Origin: Hybos culiciformis
Taxonomy: Eukaryota; Arthropoda; Insecta; Diptera; Hybotidae
Direction: 5' to 3'
Length of the DNA stretch: 64,000 nt
NCBI GenBank assembly: GCA_964007475.1
Contig: OZ023273.1
Span: forward strand, 30,057,557 to 30,121,556
The translations under genes and the position numbers were made by a program. Each line of letters starts with the position of its first letter. The stretch's first letter is position 1. Shown here one piece after another: positions 46,021 through 60,000 of the stretch. The notes below the pieces were generated by a model. The model was given only the letters and a program-made list of their open reading frames with translations, made no database searches and was not told the origin of the DNA.

Positions 46021-46560
46021 TGATTCTTTAATAAGAGATTCAATCAGTTTTGAAATAACTGGTATTTTTACTATTGAACGGTAATATTTTATATTTAATC
46101 TAGAAACAGATTTAAAATCAGATGTAATTGTGGAGATTTTCCAAGCATTTAGTAAAATTCCATCTTTTAAATATTTATTAAAAATAATAGTTAGAGGTAC
46201 TACAAGTGTCTAACATTTTTAATGAAAATTGATGGTATACCTACCATCACATCCTTGACAAACAGTTGATAGCAACTTAGCAACATAGCAACTTATCCCT
46301 ATCTATATCTTCAGTTAAAGTAAGAGAAGCAATATCAACAATTTGAAGCTAATTATGAAGATCTGTACTTCTGTAGGATTAGTTTTCTCTACATAAAAGT
46401 TTGAAAATATTTCGCAAAATGATCAGTGGAACCTTGCGCATTTGAAGCAACTCATGTTCTAATCTTTTTAATTTTTTTTCATCGGACATTAACATGATTT
46501 CTTTTAATCTACCGTGTGCTTTGCTTCTTGCATTTTTTTAGAGATAACAGCCTTTTGTTT
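46021..46560 (-). pseudogene. Reverse-transcriptase fossil of a second non-LTR element
   Basis: Minus-strand reading gives V-G-I-P-S-I-F-I-K-N-V-R-H-L, then after a frameshift V-P-L-T-I-I-F-N-K-Y-L-K-D-G-I-L-L-N-A-W-K-I, then Y-Y-R-S-I-V-K-I-P-V-I-S-K-L-I-E-S. This is the order and spacing of the RT region around the G-x-P, P-L-T, W-K and N-Y-R-P-I-S motifs. Farther upstream F-S-N-F-Y-V-E and a Lys-rich linker fit the section before the RT. Stops and a frameshift make it dead. The sequence differs from the LINE at 17.5 kb, so it is a different, older family. Confidence 0.78.
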
Positions 46561-49500
46561 ACTCATGGAAGATGGCAAGATTCATTTGTTCTCATGGTTT
46601 GAGACTTCTATGGATTTTATTAAGAGAGATACAGGTTTATAAATTTATTGATCATTTTATTTATTGTTCTTTGGTGAGATCAGTAATTGAACATCATCAT
46701 TTGGCTGATTTGATTTGGGAGGAACAATGTTGATTGCTGTTTTACGAGAAATTCACCATACCAAATATTCCATACTCATTCTCTAAATTATTGTAAATCT
46801 TTAAATCCAGTTTGCTGTTTGTTCAAATTATCTGAACCAGGTAAGATGTGAAGTTCAATCTTATTTTTGTTACAAAGATTGCTAATTATATAAGAATTGC
46901 TTTTGATTGTTATTAATAGTTTTGCCTTATTTTATGTAGATAAATTTTCTTCTTTCAACTTATCAATAACTATTGAAATTGATGTCTATTTGTTGCAAGA
47001 AATGTACGATACAAAAATAAAATTGTTTCTTATACTTTAGTTCTTCATACTGAAATATAATTCCTTGATTATTAAGTCAATATAAAATGTACATATTTAT
47101 ATTTATTCATTTCTTAGTTTTTTTGGATTAGCGCTTGACAGCACACAGCGAAAATATAGAAAAACTTCAGCAGGTATTTTTCAACGGCAGAATTATAGGC
47201 GAAATAATAAGAAATTACTTTAAACTTACACAATTTATGAAGTCTCTGTAAAAGGTTGATACCAATTAAAATTATTAAAATAAATAGAGTTTTTCATATA
47301 CATTTATTTATCTTTTTATTCAATTTATTTTATGTACAATTTTCTTTTTGCTTGTTATATAATAAATAAATAAAATTATTAATTTATTTAAACTATGGTT
47401 TTATACCCATATGAGAGATATACTAGCTCTTTTTGTGATTGATATAATGTACATTTGGACATTCCATGCCAAATCATATACCATCATTTGATCATAAAAA
47501 TTGAAAAAAAATTATGAAGTCTGCTCTCAATCAGGAGTAAAACTTTAAAAAAAAAATCGAAGATACAATTAGCTTTTGTCACATGATTTCGAGCGGAATG
47601 CGTAATAAAATGCCAAAATATATATTAATATATGTATTATACATTAGCGAGACAATGAAAAACATTTTTTTGAACTTCAAACTCTCAGGGCCTTAAAATG
47701 TTCCTTAAAAAAATTTCAGAAAATTTTGAAAGCTTATACCCAGAAATAGTATACATACTTACTCGATAATGAGCATTTTACAAGCTAAATGCACTTTTTA
47801 TTGGATGATAGGGTTAAAGTAATAATTTTGTTCGATTGCTTTAGTTTAAGAGTTCTTTCCAAGCTTTATAAAACAAATATTTACTTTATAATGAATATTT
47901 TGCAAAGAATCATCTATAATCCTTCTATAATCCTTATATATATAAATAATTATAATTATATATTGATGAAATTATTATTGCTAAAAAATATTATTTATGG
48001 AATGTCAATTAATGTTATAATAACAAAGAAAAACATATTTGTAAATTTTGTAATTAACAAAAAATATTTTTATGGTAATTTTTACTCAATTGAAAGTTTT
48101 CATTAACAAACATTTTCAACAATTTTATTCACATTATAAATTCATACATATTTTTTTTAATTTGCTCCTATAAATTGCTATAGAAGAACTCAAAAAAATC
48201 CCAATTATTTTTAATTTTGGCAATTAATTATTTCTATCAAAAACCAAAATAAAAAAAAATATTAAGCTTTGGATTTTCAAATATGTTTAAATTTTTTTTA
48301 AAGTTACTTGAATGTTAAGTTATCAAAAACAAAACAAGGATCGGAATAATACTTTTTAAAAAAAGAAAATAAAGAGTATTTAACACTTTAAATAATGCTT
48401 GAATAAAAATGTATAATATTTCATTCATTTAAAAAAGTTAAACAAAGTTTTGCACACATAACACACATCATATAAATATCAAGTCTGTAGTGATAATTTT
48501 TGAGAGAAAATTTATCTAAAAATAAATAGACCATTTATTTAATTAAGTTTTTACTAAACATGAAACTTAATTAAATAAACGAAATGAAAAAAAGCTAGGT
48601 ATAATACATAGGTACAACATAAAAATGTTTTCTTTAATTTTAATCTATTAAAATTTTGTTATAGGATTGTTATTTTCGTTTTAAATACAATAATTTTCAT
48701 TCTAATAAATTTTCAAATAAAAGGATATGTTCTTAATTTAAAAATGTATCTTTTTTTTTAATTAGTTATAGATAATTCGTTAAATGTTCGAAAAATTCGA
48801 GGCTGCTGTTGTCGGTGACCTTAAATATAAATTTAACAAAATTTATTTATAAGGTGATGAATTCTGTAATCAACTGACGAATGTTATACAGACTTTACGA
48901 TATGCAGTGCATAGTTATTGCATATTTATAAAACAATTAATCAATTAGCGCTCTTTAACTTTGGGCTTTTCAATTATAAGAAAAAAAATTACTTAACATG
49001 AAAAACGATTTAAACTGTATTCTCATATCAGGGACATTATAAAATATTTAAATGTATGATTTGACATGTATGCTATGTATGTATAGTTAAATATTACATT
49101 CATCATAAAGTATATTTTTAATAATTAAAAAAATTGTTAATAAATCATATTATACAAAACAATTTTTGTTACTTTAAACATACGATTAAGTTATTCAGTA
49201 AATTTTAAGTTATTTAATAAATGTTAATGGAATACAGTTACAGTTAGCGAATCTAAATATATTAATATTAATATTATTATAAGTATTAAAGCTTACAAAA
49301 AAATATACTGTTTTCATTTGATATGGATCTTATTTAATTGTTTTACATAAAATTTTACATTTATTCATTAATTTTAATTCAACTTAATAATTATTTACAA
49401 TAGCAGCAGAAAAAAATGAATTTTAATGGCAATAAGTATATTATTTTATCGTAATTAATTTTAACTTAAATTTCTGAAAAGTAAACAAGTAAGAGAAATT

Positions 49501-50842
49501 AAAAAAGCTTTTCGAATTATTTCTTGTCAAACATAACATTTACTTATTGATATTAAATATATATGAATATATAATAGTTAACGGCGCGGTGTTGTTCTTT
49601 TTGATTCAATTAACATTAATGTGTCTAAGAAGGAATTAAAAATGTGAAGCAGAATTAAATAATTATAATGTATACATACCTAATCAAAATTGGAGTTTAA
49701 TAAGTATTATTGTAGTCTATGTTGAAACCGAGATATTTTGTATGATGAATTTAATAAAGAAGCAATTTAGCGTACACAAAATATAAAGTATGACTTAATG
49801 ATATTAATTTAATTATTTCTTAAACTTAAAAATATTAATTCTAAATTGTAAAAAAATATTATATTTTTCCATATTAAATATTTTTTATATTTTATTTTCA
49901 AATTGTCTTTTTTTTTATTTAGTCATCTAATTTTATATTCTAATTAATTGTTTAGACAATTCTACCATATAATCAAATTTTGGCGAACTAATTATTATTA
50001 TGTAATATTTAGGTATACGTACAAATATATATGTAGATATGAATTTTTCTTTTAAAATTTATAGAATACTCAATCTTCTGTATGTTTTCATATAATTATA
50101 TTTTATTGAAAAAGTTTGAGTTAAATTCAATTTCGTACAATATTACTTACAATAATAATTATAATTTAAGAAAAAGTAAAAATTAAAATATAACATCAGT
50201 AAAAGCAAACCTAAATAAAACTCTTAGTTCAATTCAATCCTTAACTCATTCTAAATAAGATTGTCTTCTAATCATCGCAGTTCATGATACAGAACGTTGT
50301 ATTGTGATGTGATTAAATTGCTAATTTAAAGAAGTTTTAATATAAAAACTAATTGTGAATACAAATTATAAATTACTAGAATTGATATTATTTATCAAGT
50401 TAAAAATTTCGAAACTTAATATTTTATCAAAGCAACCTACTGTGTACCTGTGTTGTATATTTGTAAGTTTGTAAATACATTTATATTTAATATTGTATAG
50501 AAAATTTTGGCTTTACCTCATACTTTGTTTCGATACATAGATTTTGTTCTTTATTCAATACTCTTTCTTTGGTATTAAAACTTTAATTTTGATATAACTA
50601 AGCGTTTTTTAACTTTTATTCTTATTATTTTTTTTTTTTAATATATTCATATAATGATTATTCTTTCTAATATCTCACTATTTTACCCCCAAAATCTCGA
50701 TTACAATATTATGGCAATATTTTTTTTATTAGATATACAATATTTAAATTTTTATTAAACATTTTACAAATACGAATTTGTCTTTTTGTTCATAAAAATT
50801 TATTGAGACTATTAAAACTTTATCTCTTCAAAAAAATATTTC

Positions 50843-51035
50843 TTATAACAATCTTTCCATATCCTCACTTTCTGCTTCGCTTGTAAAAGAATCAGTATCT
50901 GAAAAATCATCACCACGAATTCCTCGGCAACATGGCCGTCTGCCGTCCAATTCATCATCACTCCAATGTTCAAATTCTTCTTTATGATGTTCTAATAACA
51001 TTAATGATGAAAATAAACTATCACAGCCGCTACAT
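50843..51035 (-). CDS. Zinc-finger gene, terminal coding exon
   Basis: 193 nt including the stop. Acceptor TCTGTTTTCAG, first codon completed to glycine, then C-S-G-C-D-S-L-F and the second finger, then E-H-W-S-D-D and an S/D/E-rich tail. The methionine just upstream in the same frame lies in the intron and is not a real start. Confidence 0.88.
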
Positions 51036-54000
51036 CTGAAAACAGACAAAGAAAATATTATATAATTTTAATAGAAAATCGAAACGGAAAACAACTTGTA
51101 CATAATTTTTGTCAAAAAATTTTTCAATGTATGATTGCTTTTATGCTTAAACTTTGAAAACAAACATTTTAAAATTACATATTATATTTAGAAGACTTTA
51201 ATATTTTTTTTATTGGTATTAAAATTTTAGACGGCTTCCCGATATTATTCCGACAATAGGAAAGTTTAAGAAAATGCATATATATAAAATATATTTATAT
51301 GATTCAATCATATTTTTTTTTTTTGATTTTTTTCAGTTGCAAAGTTATTTTTACATTATGAATATTTAATGCAAAAAAACTTTGCCTTTAGAATGAAAAT
51401 TATTTATTATATATTATATAATAGCATGAAATCGCTAAACATAGTCCGTAACCAGGAAACGAAATGATTTTTCTTTGCCAACTTTCATAATAAACTTGTA
51501 TATTGAATTTATTTTGTTAAATAAAATATATAGTACATAATATTATTGAAAACATTCAAAGTTATTTGGCGTTTTAGTTTCTTTGCCTTAGAAAAATTTA
51601 AAAAAAGGAAGTTATATTGCATATTATTTACACGCCACATAGAATTTGCAGTTGGTAAACGAAAAACTTTATTAAAGTAAAGAAATTTTTTATTTGAGTA
51701 ATGCGATTGCAAAATAATAATTATTTTTAACAACAACAGTTGGAAAGAACAAAATTTAAAAAAAAAAACTTTTTACAGAGTAAAATAACTTTTTTATGTG
51801 TATTTTTATCGCAAACAACGTAAGGCTGTTATTCATTGCACATAAAATTCAACTTAATATAATTTTTTTATATATCCTGTTCCGCCTTATGTTTATTGGA
51901 AAGTGTAAATCAAATTTAAATTTGTGGGAAAAATAATAATATTGATTCAGTTCCAAACATGTATTGTTAAACATTTTTTTCCACCAACATGGGATCTCAG
52001 CTAAAACAGCTATCCCAAAACATATATGCTCATGAAAATTAAAGGCACACCTACTGCGGATTTATTTCAAGCATTGATGATATTTTTTAAACATGTACAT
52101 AATATTATATCGAAAACTTTGAAATATCTGTAATAATGTTATTTTTTGAACTTTCTGTACATGAATGTTTATAGGTAGACAAAAATTTCACAACTTTGAA
52201 GACAATTAATTGAAAATCGTCTGAACATTATATCTATAATTTCTATAGAAGCAATTGAAATGGTTCCAAAGAAAATAAAATCATAGCGTATATATCTAAA
52301 ACACTTAATGTATAGGTAGGTATATTCCAAACTTTTACTAAAAAAAACTTTATACTACTTCAAATGTACAAAAAAAAAACTACACATCTTTTGAGTGCAG
52401 CAAACGAAAAGTGTCATCAAAACACTATATTTAAATAAAACAATTTTAGTTCAATGTTCAACTCATTAAGAACAATGACAAAATTAAATAAAAATTCATT
52501 TTCAGTTTTTTAACCATTGTCATTTACATGTCAAATTCAGGGAAGCATGAAAAAGCTATTAAAAACTGATACTTTATTTTATTAAATTAAATTGGATTTT
52601 CAAATAAAAGTTATTATTATATTTATATTCTACTTTCTTTCTAAAACTGACAAAAACCATTAGAACCAATTTGTTGAATTCTATTTTTGTTCGCCATACA
52701 ATATTAACAGTATTAATGTAATAGCGCTGTGGAAATTATTCGCTGTGAAAATATCACAAATTATATAAAATAATATATAAAGTACTAAAGTGATTCAAAT
52801 AAATATTTTCAAACATTTTCAAATTATAATTCTAAAGGAGCGTCCACACATGCGTGAACGAACATGAAATTTCGTTATTCGCTTAGACATGACGCATGTG
52901 TGGACACAATATTCGTTTAAAAAAGTGATTATTCGTCATCCCTAAACGAACATGAATATTTCCGCTACTTTTTTGCGCATTTATTTTTTTCAATGCGATT
53001 TTAAAATTACATTTATGTAAATTTAATTTTAAAATTGTATTGAAAAAAAATAAATGCATTATTCAAATTCAAAATAATACTTCAAAATTATAAAAATTAA
53101 AAAATTGTATGACAGAAAAAAATATCCAGCCACAGCAACTTGAAGATCTTTTTTATTTACCATAATTAATTTAATATTATAGTTTATATAAATATTTTAC
53201 ATATTTAAGTATTGGGCAACTAATATTTTTTTACATCAAATTTCATTCTAAATCAAAATTATGTGTGGACAGCACTTTCATACATGAATATTCACACACG
53301 AAATTTCATCAATGAACAAAAAGTTCACTCACGCATATGTGGACGCTCCTTAAAAATCGGTGTTATTAATAAATCTTGGCGATGCTCCAGAAATTCCAAT
53401 TTTAGTTTTTTGTTCGAAGTTAAAAAAAAATCGTAAAAGATAAAATATTTTTCCTGCAAAGCCCCATTTTCCGAATTTTTCTTTCGTCTGGAATATCATC
53501 TTAAATTTTTTTTCATGTTAAAAATCAAAAATAATAATAATTATTATTCTGAGTTCTTTTGCTGCATTCTGATTTCTTCTCTTAATTCAACGAAAAAATT
53601 AGTTTTAATATAAACGATTTTATGACAGCTAGAAATCTTTATAAAAAAAATATTTGAAATAATTAATGAAAAGACTATTGCATCATTCTAATGTGTACAA
53701 ATTTATATAGAAAATAAACTTTAATTTTTAAAGGCCAATGTTGATTCAAGAAGGACATTATTATGGTATACAAATTTTTAATCCAATATTGTGATTTTTC
53801 ACTTTATCCTTTTACATATAATATTATATTATTTTATATTGAGTATATTTATTTAGTTAATAGCTTTATATCACGAATTTACAATTTTATATAAAAATCA
53901 ATTTCTAACATATAGTATTTCGTGTATAAAATTTGAACTTAATTCTTAAATGGAACAAATTTACTTCTGAAAATTAAATAATAATAATAATTATATTTTA

Positions 54001-57000
54001 TAAATATCGTTTTATTGGAATGAAAAATCTATTATGTTGTTGGATCAAATTAAAAAATATTTGATTTTATGTTCAATTTTATTGATTTTCATTCATTATG
54101 ATTCATGTAGCTATATTTTTCTGCAACACTAAAAATTTAAAACTCATTTATTTCTATTGACTTGTCGTACAGTATCCCTCAAAACACTTGCAAGAGTTTT
54201 ATTTCATAATTTTTACTGAAACTGAAATTATCTAAAAAAAATGTGTTAGAATGTTTTTCATATCTGTTTTCTAAGCTTTACAATCTAAACGATCATTTAC
54301 CCCTTTTCTTATCTAATATGTTTTTTTAGTGTTTATGAAAAATATTAAATTTTGTCATCAATGAGCATTAATAATATATAAATTGGTGTCTTTACATTTT
54401 GCAACTCCAAATAAATAAACAACTAATTTACATTCCGAATTAGGGTTTATTAATTCATAGGTCGAAGGTAAAAATAAATAACGTTAAAATAGAAATATCG
54501 CATAATTTCTGTTTATTTATTCATTCCTCACACTGTTTGAAAGTTTATTTTATTCAGATGGAGAACAAAATAAAATTTAGAAATTGAAAATAAAATGTAA
54601 ATAATGTAGTTATTGTCAGAAAATCTGCCTAGCAATATAAAATATAATCAAAATGTTATATTATTATTTATACTTAAACAGTTTGGTATATATAAGAAAC
54701 ATTTATAGCAAAATTTGATATTTATATGAAATACGCAATGCATAATAATAATAATAATAATTAGTATGTATATTGTATATACATTTCGTTAAAATTAAAA
54801 TTAATTTTCCTTTTAGTTATAAAAATTAATTTACTTTCGAATTAACTTAAAAACACTATATATATTTTTTTTTCATATAAGTGAGACTGTTGCAGAGTTT
54901 TATTAATGATTTCCATCCCTTCGTAGACGCAATAAATGAAACGTTATGAAAGTATATAACTGAGCCCAAATATAAAGCACAATTATTTTTTTTATTTAAC
55001 TGCATAGAATCTCTAATAGAAGCCTATTTGAGCTCATTTTTTTAATGTGGGTTGATAGACACGAGTGCGATTAATATTTTCCTTAAAATGTTGTAACACC
55101 AGTAACAATGTGAAAAAAAGCATTTAAATATATTGTTTACTTAAGAAACTGCACCGCTTTTTCATTATTTCCAACATACAATTGAAATTCACTCAGACAG
55201 AAATCACATTCCAAAGTATACATTATTTACGGCTAAATGGAAAATATTTCCTGGACAAAAATATTTTTTTAATATTGTCAAGAATATTTTCCTTCAAAAA
55301 AAAAATCATCTTTCACGGTTGTCATCAATCATTAATAACATAACAAAACATTTTCTTTTATATTATTTATACATTTCCGTTTCCTGTTTATTCAAAATCA
55401 ACATGGGTATTGCGACTAAAAAATATATATATTTTTTTAAATAATTTTTCATTAGATTTTCAGTGTTCGCTTAATATAATTTTGCATTTTGTACGTTGAT
55501 AATAATGGAGAAATTCATGTCGATGCTGCTTCGGTGTTCATAAATATTATTTTCACTGAGTGTCACAAACAGAAAACTATTTCACAAAATATTGAGACTG
55601 CAGGCAAAGTTCACAAAATTATATATAATTTTAAATTTGGTGCTATCTTTTTTTATTTTCTTCACATTACTACAATTAAATATATTTATATGCATAGGTT
55701 TGTAGATAAGAATTTGTTGTATATTTGATAATTTAATATTATAAAATATTACTTTCTTTTGACCCATAAATAATGTTTTGTATCCCTTTAAGCAAAAAAC
55801 AAAAGAATAAAACATGTCTTCAAATAATTATAAAGATACATATTTTTAACATTTTACTTAGAGTTAAGACAACATTATGACTTCAGCGAAATACATTATT
55901 TTCTTCGAGCACATTACGTTCAATGTGTTCTATTATATGCCTAATATGTGATATCATATTCATTTATAACTACATATTCATGTCAATAAAAAATGGATAA
56001 ATTCATAGAACTTCTATATTTGACAATTTTTTAACATATCATTTGCATTAATCCAATTTAAATTTACATATTCTACATATTATGCAAAGTAAATTTTTTA
56101 AAAATTTTTATTTTGTACCTGTACGAACATTTCTAAACAATAAATTATATGCGTTAGGTTATATATTTTCTATGAATAATATTGAAATAAAAAGGAAGTT
56201 TGCTGAACAACATAAAAATTATACATATATATACATATATAAAATTTGTTTTCAAATCCATAAGCGATTTCTAATAAAAAATTCAAAATAATATGGGTCA
56301 ATCCCTGGATACAAGAATATTATATTTATATATATCAAATAAGAATTTGGAATTGAAACATCTGGAGAATTTTATAGATATTTGATAGGTAGATAAACAA
56401 TATTGTCATCATTGCAGAGGAATTTTTTTTTTAAAATCTGTTTAAAATTTGATGTTTAATATTTTCTTAAATAAATTTAAAATACCTAAAGCTGAAGGAA
56501 TTTTATATTGTTTTTTTTTAAATACATAAAATATCAGCAGTGTCATAATGTTAACATTGTCGTTTTCATAATTTAAATTTTATTTTAATTTTCTCGAACG
56601 TGAACGGGACCGATGATCCCATTCATCTTTTTCGAACAACATTTTTACGGTTCTCATTAGTTTTATACTTTTCTCGTTAAGAGACCCTAGATATATAAAA
56701 ATTTTTTTGGGTTAAAAAAAAATTTGTTTTTGATGTTCATTTTTGAGAAAACATATATACTTTCTAAATAAAAACATTTACTTTTTGAACTTTTAAGCCT
56801 TTTTTTATAAAAGTTTCCCATTTCTCCCTCAATGAGAAAAATGTAAAACTTAAGAAAAATTTAAAAATAAGAAAGGAATTTCATATTTTGTAGTACATGA
56901 AAGATGTTCTTTAAACAAAATAATGCTCCTCAAAAAAAAATTAACAGAGTAATTAAAAACAGTATATAATTTAATAACGGTAAAAGGTAGTTAAAAAAAA

Positions 57001-60000
57001 TTGCTGTTTTTCTTCGATTTCCATAAAAAAAAATTGATTTGTTTAAAGTTATTTAAAAAAACACCTTATAGGTTTCAATTTATCATTGAAACATAAAAAT
57101 GCATACAACAATAGTAAAAATGCTGTGTGTAGTGTCTTTGTCTTTTTTTTTTTTTTACACATTTTTGAACTTTTATTAGACTAGTTTTTTTTTTTTATAG
57201 AATTTAGAAACAAAAAGTATCGACACATTTTTTTAAAACAAGAATAATAATTTATTCAACTAATTAAAACTTTTTTTTAAACGATAATTTTTCTATAAAC
57301 ACAATAGTGGTGAAACTTTTTTTTAACTTCTAATTAAATTTTAATTAAAAATTTTAATTACAAAAATAAGCAAGCGCAGAGCTTAGTAGAATCAAAGGAA
57401 GCAACGCTTCCGGGCTCACTGTATTTGGGGGCCTCTGATTTTCAGAAAAATAACTCTTTAGTTCTGTTTAAAACAGTGTTTAAAATTTCCCGCGTGCTAA
57501 ATAAAAACAGAAGTGCAAGTAACTTCTGTTTATTTTTTAAAATAAACCACACTAGCACATAATATAATTTATTTTTTCACACAAAAATCTTTAAAATGAC
57601 ACTGAATCGAATTAAATTTTGTCTACTACTTCAATCGAAAATAAAATCGTATAATACAGTGCAAGTATTTGATTATCAAATCATTAAGTGGGTACTACAA
57701 TTTCATTTGTTTAACACTGCTCGTAATATGCGCATCTGTAGCGCACTACCGTGACGCGAGAAAAGATAAGTTCATTAGTTTAAATGCAATTCAGGCAAAC
57801 GAAGTGAATAACATAAATATTGATCAAAAATTTTGAATGAGTTACTTAAAAATATTTTTTTTATATCACCTTTTATATACGTTATATATGTACATACATA
57901 GATGTACTACACAAGTGAATTTTTAATCATATGTTAACACACAAAAAAATAATTAAATTAACACAACCCACACAAATATCCATTTCTTTTTCCACGAGCT
58001 TATATTTACTAGGTGTGAGTCCAGAAATTTCTGCTTCGGGCCTCGAGCATCACACATTTTCTCCTGAAACTAAGCCACACTTTTTCCATTTAAACAATTT
58101 TATATAAACTGAACCAGTAATAACTAAATAAACTTAAATAATACATTATATATACACTTATTGTTTGAATTATTTTAATTTTAATGAAAATTTAGTTGAA
58201 TGAACACTAATTTGTCATCAAAAAATTGTGAAAAGAGATATTGAAATATTATGCCCATGAGATGATGCTTGTGATGCTTGAAATCAAGTCTTATTGAATA
58301 TTTAGGAAATTTGAAAATTTATCTGAATGGCAAGTATAGTGTAGGTACTTGTGATAAATTTGGTATAATATTAAATTTTTTAAAATTAGTTTTCTTGGAA
58401 AATGCAAGCCACATGAAAAGCTATAATTTTTATGTCAAAACCACTTTAAAAGATAAAAAAGTCTTTCATAATAAATTTTAATATTATTTTCCCTAACACA
58501 TTTTAAGATCATAATTTTCGATTATTTTTCTTGTTTAATCCATGCTTTTCTTTACACAAAACCATAAATCAATTTCCTTTTTTAAGACCACAGACGTCAA
58601 AAAATTATAAAATATTTGCTGGTGAAATTTTAAGGTGTAAATAGGGATTTATATATGTGTCTATGTGTATACATATGATTTATAACCATTATGAAAAGTA
58701 TTAGACATCATAAATATTTTTCTATAAGCAGCGGGTTTGTGGAATTTAATAATGTTCTCCTTATATTTAATTAAATATATTTTTTTTTAGTAAATAAATA
58801 ATAGATTTTATATTCTTACAGGACATCAGATTCATTCGTTGATTCTATCATTGATAAAATAATAATTTTTTTTCCTATAATATTATGTCGAAAATTAATT
58901 TATATAATTTATATAAATTCGTATTTGTATAAGTTGTAATAAATAAAGTATTATGATGAATATTTTCATTTATCTTACTGCGAGTTGTAAAAACTTTATA
59001 ATATCACTTTTATTAAACATTTAAAGATATTTAATCATTTATGGTTCGCTTAAATAAAAAAAAAGTAATAATGTTCATTAACTTTGAAAATTTAACAAAA
59101 TTTGAGGTAGTAATTTTATGCGCTTTTGTATAATTTTTATTTTGCGTTAAAGTTTTCTTGTTGTTTTTTTTTTTTTCAATTAACCTTATAAATTATTCAT
59201 GACCATTCATTTTTTAATTTAAAATGAATTTTTTTTTTTTCGTTATGAAACATTCTTACTTGTAAACCCTTTTTTGTGAAATTTTTAATTAACATTTAGA
59301 AAAATTTTAAGATTTTTTTTTTTTGATAATTTTGTTTTCAACGTATCTGGATTTGTCGTATGTTTATAGAATAAATTTTGAATATGAAAATACGTAGATA
59401 CGTTCTTTAATTGTACATAGATTAGAAATAATTTTAGGGATAAATCAATAGAAAATTATACAAAAAAACTTTTTAGTCAATATAGGTACATTAAATTATT
59501 TACGTATTTTCTAATTTTATATGAAAAAAGGATGTAGTGTAGAAGAGGTTTAGAATATATACCAATTTACATAATAATTGTTAAATTTTGAATTGTTTTT
59601 GATAAATAGAAGATTCAATTTTGTTTGTCTAAAATTCATTCTTTCGCATCATTTTAAATAGTCCAGAGAATTGACATTTTTACCTATGTATGTTTATTCA
59701 CTTACTTGTTTCTATTCTTATTTATAAAATTTCTTGATAACTGATTTATTTTAAACAATTTTCGAAAGACGGCCCTGTGTTGTTCGATCTTAAAAAGTTC
59801 TATCGTAATTAAAATAAATACGTTTGCAAATCGTTTCACTCGTTCCATTCTATTCAGTATATTAAGAAGTATATTTATTTGTCTACTCAGGTATAATTTT
59901 TCAAAAGTTTCATATTTCAAAAGCTAAATGATTTTTCATCTGAAACTTATTAAAAATCAAAAAGCATTTATCCACTGAAAGGAGATATTATATTTATGTC

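Larger units (their letters stand above)
42445..50842. other. Intergenic region between chemoreceptor fragment and zinc-finger gene
   Basis: Contains palindromes and short tandem repeats at 42.9-43.7 kb and a reverse-transcriptase fossil at 46.0-46.6 kb. The 43.8-45.9 and 46.6-50.8 kb segments are AT-rich with nothing I can name, apart from probable 3' UTR of the zinc-finger gene just below 50842. Confidence 0.5.

Noticed and set aside
47789..48106. 105-aa plus-strand ORF
   Set aside because: Ile/Asn/Lys-rich composition expected by chance in this AT content; no motif.
55489..55728. 79-aa plus-strand ORF in the zinc-finger intron
   Set aside because: No motif or splice context; AT-driven chance ORF.
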